NCBI RefSeq assembly: GCF_006715395.1
Contig: NZ_VFNC01000002.1
Location: 2,170,001-2,234,000, forward strand
Length of the DNA: 64,000 nt
Source of the DNA: Streptomyces sp. SLBN-31
Lineage (GTDB): Bacteria > Actinomycetota > Actinomycetes > Streptomycetales > Streptomycetaceae
Reading direction: 5' to 3'
A program made the translations under genes and the position numbers. This document shows positions 25,513 to 33,929 of this stretch, piece after piece; position 1 is the first letter of the stretch; every line of letters begins with the position of its first letter. The notes beneath the pieces are model-generated. The model ran no database searches, was not told where the DNA came from, and was given only the letters and a program-made list of their open reading frames with translations.

Positions 25513-26244
25513 TCAGCCGGCGAGGCCGACCACGAGCCAGATGAACAGCGCGCCCGCGACCGTGCACAGCAGGGTCGAGCGGGCGGGGTGTTCGTGGTGC
25601 GCCTCGGGCAGGATCTCGGCTGCGGCGAGGTAGAGCAGCACGCCGCCGAACAGGCCCAGATAGCCGCCGAGCAGGCCCTCCGGGATGGCCACGTAGGCCG
25701 TGGAGGCCGCGCCGACCACCGGGGCCGCCGCGTCCGCGAACAACATGGTCAGCGCCTTGCGGCGGTCGTTCCCGTACAGGCTCGTGATCGTGTACGTGTT
25801 GAAGCCGTCCGCGAAGTCGTGGGCGATCACGGCGAGCGCGACCGCCGCGCCCATGCCGCCGCCGACCTGGAAGGCCGCGCCGATCGCGACACCGTCCATC
25901 GCGCTGTGGCCGACCATGGCGGCCGCCGCCGTCAGGCCCACCTCGGGCGCCCGGTGGTCGTGCGCCTCGTCGCCGCCGTGGGACGCCTGGCGGCCGGCGA
26001 GGGTGCGCTCCACCAGATGGGCAAGCAGGAAGCCGGCCACGAACAGCAGCAGGGCCGCCGGTACGCCGAAGACCTCGTCACCCGCCGCCTGCAGCGCCTC
26101 CGGCAGCAGGTCCAGGCCGACCACGCCCAGCATCAGTCCGCCGGCCAGCCCCAGGACGAGATGGCGACGGTCGGTGACCCGCTGTGCCGTCCAGCCGCCG
26201 GCCAGCGTCATGAGGAACGCGCAGAGCGCGACGAAGACCGCCAT
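25513..26244 (-). CDS. ZIP family metal transporter
   Basis: A 243-aa membrane protein with about eight helices. ZIP marks: VGHSAMDGVAIGAAF in helix 4 and VIAHDFADGFNTYTITSL in helix 5, carrying the metal-binding His/Asp residues, and a His-rich loop SHGGDEAHDHRAPEVG (about residues 88-103) typical of divalent-metal sensing. It is encoded opposite to the cobalamin genes and splits the cluster between cobI and cobM. ZIP proteins usually carry zinc or iron; cobalt supply to the pathway is an inference from position only. Confidence 0.9.
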   Translation of the reverse strand: MAVFVALCAFLMTLAGGWTAQRVTDRRHLVLGLAGGLMLGVVGLDLLPEALQAAGDEVFGVPAALLLFVAGFLLAHLVERTLAGRQASHGGDEAHDHRAPEVGLTAAAAMVGHSAMDGVAIGAAFQVGGGMGAAVALAVIAHDFADGFNTYTITSLYGNDRRKALTMLFADAAAPVVGAASTAYVAIPEGLLGGYLGLFGGVLLYLAAAEILPEAHHEHPARSTLLCTVAGALFIWLVVGLAG

Positions 26245-26349
26245 GGGGCCTTGTTATCCGATCAACCGTCGTTTTCGCACATCGTGCGGCCTCGACGGCC
26301 CTTCGCGTAAGACGTTTTGTACGAGTTGTTCATGAGAGGACCGATTTTC

Positions 26350-27168
26350 ATGGCCGATGCCTCCACCGGCAAGGTGACCTTCGTCGGTGCCGGCCCCGGC
26401 GCCGCCGACCTGCTGACGTTCCGTGCCGCGCGCGCCATCGCCGAGGCCGATGTCGTGATCTGGGCGGCGAGCCTGGTGCAGGCGGAGGTCCTCGAGCACG
26501 CGCGCGAGGGCGCGGAGATCCTCGACTCGGCGACCATGTCCCTGGAGGACGTCGTCGCCGTCTACGAGCGGGCGCATGCCGAGGGGCTGCGCGTGGCCCG
26601 TATCCACTCCGGCGATCCCGCCCTGTGGGGCGGCACCCAGGAGCAGCTCGACCGGTGCGCCGGGATCGGCATCGCCACCGAGGTCGTCCCCGGTGTCTCC
26701 GCGTTCTCCGCCGTCGCCGCACTCTCGCAGCGTGAGCTGACCATCCCCGAGGTCGCGCAGTCCGTGATCCTCACCCGGCTCGGCGGCGGCAAGACGCCGA
26801 TGCCGCCCGGGGAGGAGGTGCGGGAGTTCGCCAGGCACGGCACCACCATGGCGCTGTTCCTGTCGGCCGCCCGCAGCGGGCAGCTGGTGCGGGAGCTGCT
26901 GGAGGGCGGCTATCCGACGTCCACGCCGGTCGTGGTCGCCTACCAGGCGACCTGGCCGGAGGAGCTGCTGGTGCGCTGCACCATCGGCACCCTGGAGGAG
27001 ACGGTCAAGGAGCACAAGCTCTGGAAGCACACCCTGTTCCTGGTCGGCCCGGCGCTGGACGCCGAGGGCACCCGGTCGCACCTGTACCACCCCGGTCACT
27101 TCCACGGCTTCCGCAAGGCCGACCCTCAGGCCCGCCGGGCCCTGCGCGAACGAGGGGCGAGTACGTGA
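26350..27168 (+). CDS. cobM: Precorrin-4 C11-methyltransferase
   Basis: A 272-aa SAM-dependent methyltransferase. VTFVGAGPGAADLLTFRAARAI is the N-terminal signature (given here by its start VTFVGAGPGAADLL), with RIHSGDPALWGGTQEQL and VPGVSAFSAVAALSQRELT following. It methylates C11 of precorrin-4. ATG 26350 is preferred because AGAGGA lies about 10 nt upstream; in-frame starts at 26317 and 26332 are less well placed. First gene of the second half of the cobalamin cluster; promoter expected within 26245-26349, shared with the divergent ZIP gene. No B12 box is seen there. Confidence 0.94.
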   Translation: MADASTGKVTFVGAGPGAADLLTFRAARAIAEADVVIWAASLVQAEVLEHAREGAEILDSATMSLEDVVAVYERAHAEGLRVARIHSGDPALWGGTQEQLDRCAGIGIATEVVPGVSAFSAVAALSQRELTIPEVAQSVILTRLGGGKTPMPPGEEVREFARHGTTMALFLSAARSGQLVRELLEGGYPTSTPVVVAYQATWPEELLVRCTIGTLEETVKEHKLWKHTLFLVGPALDAEGTRSHLYHPGHFHGFRKADPQARRALRERGAST

Positions 27169-28406
27169 GCGGCCCGATCACGGTCGTCGGCACGGGGACG
27201 GGGGCGCCCGTCCCCGCCGAGGTGCTGGCCGGCGCCGGGCTGGTCGTCGGCGGGCGGCGCCACCTGGCCGCGGCCGCGGTGCCGCCGGACGCCGAGCAGG
27301 TCGTCCTCGGCCCGCTGGCGCCGGCCCTGGACGCCGTCGAGCGGCACCTGCAGAAGGGGGCCCGGGTGGTCGTGCTGGCCTCCGGCGACCCCGGGTTCTT
27401 CGGGATCGTGCGGGTGCTGGCCGAGCGGTTCGGGTCCGGCCGGCTGGACGTGCGGCCCGGGGTGTCGTCCGTCGCCGCCGCGTTCGCGCGGGCCGGGCTG
27501 ACGTGGGACGACGCGGTGGTCGTCAGTGCGCACGGCAGGGCGCTGCGGACGGCGGTGAACGTGTGCCGGGCGCGGCCGAAGGTGGCCGTGCTGACGGGGC
27601 CGGGCAGCGGGCCGGCCGAGTTGGGGGCCGCGCTGCGCGGTGCCGGCCGGGTCCTGGTCGTCGCCTCCGCGCTCGGTTCGGGGGCGGAGCGGGTGGAGCG
27701 GGTGAGGCCCGCAGAGGCCGCCGGGCGGGACTGGGGGGCGGACGTCAGCGTGGTGCTGTGTCTCGACGAGACGCGCGCGACGGGCGGGGTGCGTACAGTC
27801 GCCGGTGCGCCGGCCGGGCCCGAGCTGTGGGCCCTGGACGAGGGCGCGTTCGCACACCGGGACTCGATGATCACCAAGTTCGAGGTACGGGCCCTCGCGC
27901 TCGCCCGGCTCGGACCGCGCCTCGGCGACCTGGTGTGGGACGTCGGCGCGGGTTCCGGCTCGGTGGCCGTCGAGTGCGCCCGGTTCGGTGCCGCCGTCAC
28001 CGCGGTCGAGAAGAGCGCGGACGGCGTCGAACGGATCCGTGCCAACGCCGCCGCCCACGGCGTGGACGTCGAGGTCGTGCACGGCGCGGCACCGGCCGCG
28101 CTGGGCGGACTCGACGACCCGGACGCCGTGTTCGTCGGCGGCGGCGGGGCGGATCTGCCCGCCATCGTCGGCGCCTGCGCCCGGCGCGCCCGGCGGACCG
28201 TCGTGGTCGCCATGGCCGCGCTGGACCGCGTACCGGCCGCGCGCGAGGCGCTGACCGGTGCCGGGTTCGACTGCGACGGCGTGCTGCTGCAGTCGTCGCG
28301 GCTCGCTCCGCTGCCGGGGGATGTCACCCGGCTCGCGGCGACCAACCCCGTGTTTCTGCTGTGGGGGGTCAGAACCCCCGTGTCTGACGAAGGAGTTGCC
28401 CAGTGA
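27165..28406 (+). CDS. cobL: Precorrin-6Y C5,15-methyltransferase (decarboxylating)
   Basis: A 413-aa two-domain enzyme. The N-terminal half is a corrin methyltransferase (CbiE-like: VVGTGTGAPVPAEVLAGA, VVVLASGDPGFFGIVRVLAE). The C-terminal half is a class I SAM methyltransferase (CbiT-like: LGDLVWDVGAGSGSVAVECAR, given by its DVGAGSGS motif). Together they methylate C5 and C15 and remove the C12 acetate carboxyl. GTG overlaps the cobM stop by 4 nt. Confidence 0.93.
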   Translation: MSGPITVVGTGTGAPVPAEVLAGAGLVVGGRRHLAAAAVPPDAEQVVLGPLAPALDAVERHLQKGARVVVLASGDPGFFGIVRVLAERFGSGRLDVRPGVSSVAAAFARAGLTWDDAVVVSAHGRALRTAVNVCRARPKVAVLTGPGSGPAELGAALRGAGRVLVVASALGSGAERVERVRPAEAAGRDWGADVSVVLCLDETRATGGVRTVAGAPAGPELWALDEGAFAHRDSMITKFEVRALALARLGPRLGDLVWDVGAGSGSVAVECARFGAAVTAVEKSADGVERIRANAAAHGVDVEVVHGAAPAALGGLDDPDAVFVGGGGADLPAIVGACARRARRTVVVAMAALDRVPAAREALTGAGFDCDGVLLQSSRLAPLPGDVTRLAATNPVFLLWGVRTPVSDEGVAQ

Positions 28407-30085
28407 TCGGCCTCATTTCCGCCACCGCGGCGGGGGCGGCGGCACGCGACCGGCTGGCCGCTGCCCGGCCGGACCGCACGCGCGTGTACGAGGGTCCCGT
28501 CGGGGACGCCGTACGGGCCGCGTTCGCTGAGTGCGAGCAGCTCGTGTGCTTCCTGGCCACGGGCGCGGTCGTCCGGCTGATCGCACCGCTGCTGGGCGAC
28601 AAGAGCGCCGACCCCGGTGTGGTGTGCGTCGACGAGGGCGGCCGGTTCGCTGTGTCGCTGGTCGGCGGCCACGGCGGCGGCGCCAACGAACTCGCCCGCG
28701 AGGTCGGCGAGTTGCTGGGGGCGGAGCCGGTGGTGACCACGGCGACGGACTCGGTGGGCCTGGCGGGTCTGGACACGCTCGGGCTGCCGGTCGAGGGAGC
28801 CGTCGCGGCCGTGTCGCGGGCGCTGCTGGACGGCGAACCGGTCGCCCTGGACGCCGAGTTGCGCTGGCCGCTGCCCGCGCTGCCGGTCGCCGCGCAGGGT
28901 GCGTACACGATCCGGGTGACCGACCGGGCCGTCGAGCCCGGAGAGCGCGAGGTCGTGCTGCGGCCGCCCTCCCTCGTCGTCGGCGTCGGCGCCTCCAAGG
29001 GCGCGCCGGTCGAGGAGGTACTGGACCTGGTCGAGGGGGCGCTGCGGGACGCGGGCCTCTCCCCCGCCTCGCTCGCCGAACTGGCCACCGTCGACGCCAA
29101 GGCCGACGAGCCGGGGATCGTGCGGGCGGCCGAGCGGCTGGGCGTGCCGCTGGTGACGTACTCCGCCGAGGAGTTGGCGGCGGTCGACGTGCCCAACCCG
29201 TCCGAGGCCCCCCTCGCGGCGGTCGGCACGCCGTCGGTCGCCGAGGCCGCGGCCCTCCTGCGGGGCGGCGAACTCCTCGTCCCCAAGCGGAAGTCCGCGG
29301 CGAGTCCCGCGATGGCGACCTGCGCGGTCGTACGGCGTCCCGCGCGCGGCCGGCTCGCGGTCGTGGGCCTCGGCCCCGGCGCCCGCGACCTGCTCACCCC
29401 GCGCGCCGAGGCAGAACTGCGGCGCGCCTCCGTCCTCGTCGGCCTCGACCAGTACGTCGACCAGATCCGCGACCTGCTGCGGCCCGGCACCCGCGTCCTG
29501 GAGTCGGGGCTGGGCGCCGAGGAGGAGCGGGCCCGTACGGCGGTCGCCGAGGCCCGCGAGGGGCAGGCCGTCGCGCTGATCGGCAGCGGGGACGCCGGCG
29601 TGTACGCCATGGCCTCGCCCGCGCTGGCCGAGGCGTCGGACGACATCGACGTGGTCGGCGTGCCCGGCGTCACCGCCGCGCTCGCGGCCGGGGCGCTCCT
29701 CGGGGCACCCCTCGGCCACGACCACGTCTCCATCAGCCTCTCCGACCTGCACACCCCCTGGGAGGTCATCGAGCGGCGGGTGCGCGCGGCGGCCGAGGCG
29801 GACCTCGTGGTCACCTTCTACAACCCGCGTTCGCGGGGCCGGGACTGGCAGCTGCCGAAGGCGCTGGCGATCCTCGCCGGGCACCGCGAGCCGGTGACGC
29901 CGGTCGGTGTCGTACGCAACGCCTCCCGTCCGGACGAGTCCGCCCGGGTGACGACGCTGGCCGACCTCGACCCGGCGACGGTCGACATGATGACGGTCGT
30001 GACCGTGGGCAACACGGCGACCCGCGAGATCGCGGGACGCATGGTGACGCCGCGCGGCTACCGCTGGCAGGAGGAGCCGAAGTGA
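28403..30085 (+). CDS. cobJ: CbiG-CobJ fusion: cobalt-precorrin-5A hydrolase / precorrin-3B C17-methyltransferase
   Basis: A 560-aa fusion. Residues about 1-310 are CbiG-like (FLATGAVVRLIAPLL, VSLVGGHGGGANELAREV, VVGVGASKGAPVEEVLDLV), the anaerobic-route enzyme that opens the ring delta-lactone. Residues about 315-560 are CobJ/CbiH (LAVVGLGPGARDLLTPRAEA, LIGSGDAGVYAMASPALAEA, TFYNPRSRGRDWQL), the ring-contracting C17 methyltransferase. The fusion is known in actinobacteria. GTG overlaps cobL by 4 nt. Confidence 0.93.
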   Translation: MIGLISATAAGAAARDRLAAARPDRTRVYEGPVGDAVRAAFAECEQLVCFLATGAVVRLIAPLLGDKSADPGVVCVDEGGRFAVSLVGGHGGGANELAREVGELLGAEPVVTTATDSVGLAGLDTLGLPVEGAVAAVSRALLDGEPVALDAELRWPLPALPVAAQGAYTIRVTDRAVEPGEREVVLRPPSLVVGVGASKGAPVEEVLDLVEGALRDAGLSPASLAELATVDAKADEPGIVRAAERLGVPLVTYSAEELAAVDVPNPSEAPLAAVGTPSVAEAAALLRGGELLVPKRKSAASPAMATCAVVRRPARGRLAVVGLGPGARDLLTPRAEAELRRASVLVGLDQYVDQIRDLLRPGTRVLESGLGAEEERARTAVAEAREGQAVALIGSGDAGVYAMASPALAEASDDIDVVGVPGVTAALAAGALLGAPLGHDHVSISLSDLHTPWEVIERRVRAAAEADLVVTFYNPRSRGRDWQLPKALAILAGHREPVTPVGVVRNASRPDESARVTTLADLDPATVDMMTVVTVGNTATREIAGRMVTPRGYRWQEEPK

Positions 30086-30672
30086 ACCGTGTGATCCACC
30101 CGATCGAGGTGGAGTCCTACCGGCGGATGCGCGCCCGCCTGGACACCTCGCACCTCCCGCCGCTGACCCGTGCCGTGGTCGAGCGGGTCGTCCACTCGGC
30201 CGCCGACCTCGACTACGCCACCGATCTCGTCATGGACGAGGGCGAGTTGACGAGGGCGCACGCCGCGCTGCACGCCGGTGCGCCTGTGGTCGTGGACGTC
30301 GAGATGGTGGCCGCCGGGATCACCCGGCGCGAGACCGTCTGCCGGCTCCGGGACGCCGTCGCCGGGCCGGGTCTCACCCGCTCGGCGCACGCGATCCGGC
30401 TCGCCCACGAGCAGGTCGGTCCGGGCGCGATCTGGGTGATCGGCAACGCGCCGACCGCGCTGGAGGAGCTGCTGACCCTGGACGCCGACCCGGCGCTCGT
30501 CATCGGACTGCCCGTCGGCTTCGTCGGCGCGGTCGAGTCCAAGGCCGCGTTGCGCGAGAGCGGGCTGCCCGCCGTGAGCAACGTGTCCGAGAAGGGCGGG
30601 TCGGCGGTCGCCTCCGCCGCGCTCAACGCCCTGCTGTACCACCCCACTTCACCGTCCGAGGAGACATCGTGA
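30082..30672 (+). CDS. cobH: Precorrin-8X methylmutase
   Basis: A 196-aa CobH/CbiC enzyme that moves the methyl group from C11 to C12, forming hydrogenobyrinic or cobyrinic acid. Family marks: HPIEVESYRRMRARLD at the N-terminus with the active-site His region, VVVDVEMVAAGI, WVIGNAPTALEELL, and GLPVGFVGAVESKAALRE. GTG start overlaps cobJ by 4 nt; standard length. Confidence 0.95.
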   Translation: MNRVIHPIEVESYRRMRARLDTSHLPPLTRAVVERVVHSAADLDYATDLVMDEGELTRAHAALHAGAPVVVDVEMVAAGITRRETVCRLRDAVAGPGLTRSAHAIRLAHEQVGPGAIWVIGNAPTALEELLTLDADPALVIGLPVGFVGAVESKAALRESGLPAVSNVSEKGGSAVASAALNALLYHPTSPSEETS

Positions 30673-31595
30673 CCACCCCGCCGCCCGCCCTGCTCATCGC
30701 CGGTCACGGCACCCGGGACGAGGCCGGGGCCGAGGCGTTCCGCGACTTCGTGCGGGAGCTCGGCCGCCGCCACCCCGAACTGCCCGTCGCCGGCGGCTTC
30801 ATCGAGCTGTCGCCGCCGCCGCTGGGCGACGCGGTCGCCGAACTGGTGGAGCGCGGGGTGCGCCGGTTCGCCGCCGTCCCGCTGATGCTGGTGTCCGCCG
30901 GCCACGCCAAGGGCGACATCCCGGCGGCGCTGGCCCGCGAGAAGGAACGGCACCCGGGGATCTCCTACACCTACGGCCGCCCCCTGGGCCCGCACCCCGC
31001 GTTGCTGTCGGTCCTGGAGCGGCGGCTTGACGAGGCCCTGGGCGGTGGCGCCCGCACCCCCGAGGAGCGGGCCGACGTGACCGTGCTGCTGGTCGGGCGC
31101 GGCTCCACCGACCCCGACGCCAACGCCGAGGTGCACAAGGCGGCCCGGCTGCTGTGGGAGGGGCGCGGGTACGCGGGCGTGGAGACGGCGTTCGTGTCGC
31201 TGGCGGCGCCCGACGTGCCCAGCGGACTCGACCGGTGCCTGAAGCTCGGGGCGCGCAGGATCGTCGTGCTCCCCTACTTCCTGTTCACCGGCATCCTGCC
31301 GGACCGGGTGAAGGAGCAGACCGAGGCGTGGGCGGCCGCGCATCCGGAGACCGAGGTGCTCTCGGCCGAGGTCATCGGCCCGGAGCCGGAGCTCCTCGAC
31401 CTCGTCATGGAGCGGTACCGGGAGGCCGTGCGGGGCGATCTGCGCATGAACTGCGACTCGTGCGTGTACCGCATCGCCCTGCCCGGCTTCGAGGACAAGG
31501 TCGGTCAGCCGCAGCAGCCGCACTTCCACCCCGACGACGACGGCCACCATCACCACCACGGCCACCACCACGGCGGTCACGCCCATGCGCACTGA
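30669..31595 (+). CDS. cbiX: Sirohydrochlorin cobaltochelatase-like protein (CbiX), His-rich tail
   Basis: A 308-aa protein with two CbiX-type chelatase halves (LLIAGHGTRDEAGAEAFRDF near the N-terminus and VTVLLVGRGSTDPDANAEVH in the middle). A CDSC pair near residue 260 could bind a metal or an Fe-S cluster, and the last 30 residues are a His-rich tail (DDDGHHHHHGHHHGGHAHAH) suited to storing cobalt. CbiX inserts cobalt early, in the anaerobic route; the cluster also encodes the late CobN chelatase. Overlaps cobH by 4 nt. Confidence 0.91.
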   Translation: MTTPPPALLIAGHGTRDEAGAEAFRDFVRELGRRHPELPVAGGFIELSPPPLGDAVAELVERGVRRFAAVPLMLVSAGHAKGDIPAALAREKERHPGISYTYGRPLGPHPALLSVLERRLDEALGGGARTPEERADVTVLLVGRGSTDPDANAEVHKAARLLWEGRGYAGVETAFVSLAAPDVPSGLDRCLKLGARRIVVLPYFLFTGILPDRVKEQTEAWAAAHPETEVLSAEVIGPEPELLDLVMERYREAVRGDLRMNCDSCVYRIALPGFEDKVGQPQQPHFHPDDDGHHHHHGHHHGGHAHAH

Positions 31596-32655
31596 GGACG
31601 GCGCCGGGCACGATCTGCGGCACCACGGCGACGCCGAGGTGCGCGACGGCGGGGCCGCACTGGTCGACCTCGCCGTCAACGTCCGCGCGGACACGCCCCC
31701 GGCCTGGCTGCGGGAGCGGATCGCCGGATCGCTGGGCTCGCTCGCGGCCTACCCCGACGGGCGGGCCGCGCGGGCGGCGGTGGCGGCCCGGCACGGGCTG
31801 CCGGTGGAGCGGGTGCTGCTCACCGCGGGTGCCGCGGAGGCGTTCGTGCTGCTGGCGCGCGCCCTGAAGGTGCGCCGGCCGGTCGTGGTGCACCCGCAGT
31901 TCACCGAGCCGGAGGCGGCGCTGCGGGACGCCGGGCACACGGTGGACCGGGTGCTGCTGCGCGAGGAGGACGGCTTCCGGCTCGACGCGGCGGCCGTCCC
32001 CGAGGACGCCGACCTGGTGGTGATCGGCAACCCGACGAACCCGACGTCGGTCCTCCACCCGGCCGCCACCGTCGCCGCACTCGCCCGCCCCGGGCGGACG
32101 CTGGTGGTGGACGAGGCCTTCATGGACGCGGTGCCGGGCGAGCGGGAGGCGCTGGCGGGCCGCACGGACGTGCCCGGCCTCGTCGTGCTGCGCAGCCTCA
32201 CCAAGACCTGGGGTCTGGCCGGGCTGCGCATCGGATACGTCCTCGCCGCCCCGGAGACGATCGCCGACCTGGAGCGGGCGCAGCCGCTGTGGCCGGTCTC
32301 CACCCCGGCGCTGGCCGCCGCCGAGGCCTGCGTGGGCTCGCAGGCGCTCGCTGAGGCCGCCCACGCCGCCCACCGGATCGCCGCCGACCGGGCTCATCTC
32401 GTCGCGGGACTGCGCGAGTTCGCCGCGGACGGGCTGCGGGTGGCGGAGCCCGCCGAGGGCCCCTTCGTCCTCGTACGGCTGCCGAGGGCGCGGGCCGTCC
32501 GCGGCCACCTGCGGGACCTGGGCTTCGCGGTACGGCGGGGCGACACCTTCCCGGGGCTCGGCGAGGACTGGCTGCGGCTGGCGGTACGGGACCGGACCAC
32601 GGTCAACTCCTTCCTCCAGGCCCTGGACCGAGCGATGACACTGGCCGCCCACTGA
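31585..32655 (+). CDS. cobC: CobC-like PLP-dependent threonine-phosphate decarboxylase / aminotransferase
   Basis: A 356-aa fold-type I aminotransferase resembling histidinol-phosphate aminotransferase. PLP lysine lies in LRSLTKTWGLAGLRIGYVLA; NPTNPTSVLHPA and VVDEAFMDAVPGE give the other cofactor contacts. In B12 clusters this family member is CobC/CbiP-associated L-threonine-O-3-phosphate decarboxylase, which makes the aminopropanol phosphate used by CobD. The ATG lies inside the His-rich tail codons of cbiX (11-bp overlap). Last gene of the cluster. Confidence 0.86.
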   Translation: MRTEDGAGHDLRHHGDAEVRDGGAALVDLAVNVRADTPPAWLRERIAGSLGSLAAYPDGRAARAAVAARHGLPVERVLLTAGAAEAFVLLARALKVRRPVVVHPQFTEPEAALRDAGHTVDRVLLREEDGFRLDAAAVPEDADLVVIGNPTNPTSVLHPAATVAALARPGRTLVVDEAFMDAVPGEREALAGRTDVPGLVVLRSLTKTWGLAGLRIGYVLAAPETIADLERAQPLWPVSTPALAAAEACVGSQALAEAAHAAHRIAADRAHLVAGLREFAADGLRVAEPAEGPFVLVRLPRARAVRGHLRDLGFAVRRGDTFPGLGEDWLRLAVRDRTTVNSFLQALDRAMTLAAH

Positions 32656-32722
32656 GCCCACGGGACTCGATGGGGTGCCCTCGGAGAGGCCTGCTCGGGA
32701 CCCGCCAGGAATTACGCGCCAC

Positions 32723-32757
32723 GGGTGAACCGGCGGCCGTCCGCCGCCGGTTCACCC
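32723..32757. terminator. Bidirectional hairpin terminator after the cobalamin cluster
   Basis: A perfect 15-bp stem: GGGTGAACCGGCGGC (32723-32737) pairs with GCCGCCGGTTCACCC (32743-32757) around CGTCC. It lies between the convergent cobC and amidohydrolase genes and can serve both. Confidence 0.9.
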
Positions 32758-32813
32758 CTATCGTGCTTTCGACGTGAATGTCTTCGACGCACGGGGCACA
32801 GCCGTTCCACGCG

Positions 32814-33905
32814 TCAGCCGACGACCCGCCCGTTCAGCATGATCCGCCGGGGCGCGGCCAGCACCCGTACGTCGGCCCGCGGATCGTCCTCGTACACCAC
32901 GAGGTCCGCCGCCGCGCCCTCCTCCAGTCCCGGCCGCCCGAGCCACTTGCGCGCACCCCAGGTGGTGGCCGACAGGGCCTCGACGGCGGGGATGCCCGCG
33001 GTGACCAGCTCGGCGACCTCGCCCGCCACCAGCCCGTGGGCGAGGTGGCCGCCCGCGTCGGTGCCGACGAACACCGGGATCCCGGCGTCGTAGGCGCTCC
33101 GCACGGTGTCGTAGCGGCGCTCGTGCAGGCGGCGCATGTGCGCGGCCCACTCGGGGTACTTCCGCTCGCCGCCGGCCGCGAGCTGCGGGAACGTCGCGAT
33201 GTTGACGAGGGTGGGGACGATGGCGACACCGCGCTCGGCGAACAGCGGGATCAGGTCGTCGGTCAGTCCAGTGGCGTGCTCGATGCAGTCGATGCCGGCC
33301 TCGACCAGGTCCCGCAGGGAGCTCTCGGCGAAGCAGTGCGCGGTGACGCGGGCGCCAAGCCGGTGGGCCTCGGCGATGGCGGCCTCGACCGCGTCCCGCG
33401 GCCAGCTGGGCGCCAGGTCGCCGAGTCCGCGGTCGATCCAGTCGCCGACCAGCTTGACCCAGCCGTCGCCGCGCCGGGCTTCCCGGGCGACGTACCCGAC
33501 CAGGTCCTCCGGCTCGATCTCGTGGGCGTAGCCGCGCATGTAGCGGCCGGTGCGGGCGATGTGCCGGCCCGCCCGGACGATCTTCGGCAGGTCCTCGCGG
33601 TCGTCGACCCAGCGGGTGTCCGAGGGGGAGCCGGCGTCGCGGATGAGCAGGGTGCCCGCGTCCCGGTCGGTCAGCGCCTGCTTCTCGGCCACGTCCTCGG
33701 GCACCGGGCCGTGCGGGCCGAGCCCGACATGGCAGTGGGCGTCGACCAGGCCGGGCAGGGCCCAGCCGTCGACGGTCCTCACGTCGCGGGCGTCCGCGGG
33801 ACGGTCGTAGGAGATCCGGCCGTCGATCACCCACAGTTCGTCCCGGACGTCCTCGGCCCCGGCCAGGATCCGGCCCTTCACGTGCAGCACCGCGTGTTCG
33901 CTCAT
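32814..33905 (-). CDS. Amidohydrolase family protein
   Basis: A 363-aa metal-dependent amidohydrolase (TIM barrel). Metal ligands are visible: LVDAHCHVGLG (HxH), GWVKLVGDWID (likely carboxylated Lys), VTAHCFAE, CIEHATGL and FVGTDAGGHLAHG. It resembles imidazolonepropionase/prolidase-type enzymes of the ATZ/TRZ group; substrate unknown. ATG 33905 with AAGGTG upstream is preferred to 33914. Convergent with the cobalamin cluster; the PIG-L gene lies 24 bp upstream on the same strand and is probably cotranscribed. Confidence 0.9.
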   Translation of the reverse strand: MSEHAVLHVKGRILAGAEDVRDELWVIDGRISYDRPADARDVRTVDGWALPGLVDAHCHVGLGPHGPVPEDVAEKQALTDRDAGTLLIRDAGSPSDTRWVDDREDLPKIVRAGRHIARTGRYMRGYAHEIEPEDLVGYVAREARRGDGWVKLVGDWIDRGLGDLAPSWPRDAVEAAIAEAHRLGARVTAHCFAESSLRDLVEAGIDCIEHATGLTDDLIPLFAERGVAIVPTLVNIATFPQLAAGGERKYPEWAAHMRRLHERRYDTVRSAYDAGIPVFVGTDAGGHLAHGLVAGEVAELVTAGIPAVEALSATTWGARKWLGRPGLEEGAAADLVVYEDDPRADVRVLAAPRRIMLNGRVVG

Positions 33906-33929
33906 GCCCCGCACCTTAGGACCTGTCCG

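Noticed and set aside
26245..26349. Second B12 riboswitch or Zur box before cobM
   Set aside because: No B12-box sequence and no convincing TGAAAATGATTTTCA-like palindrome could be found in the 105 bp.
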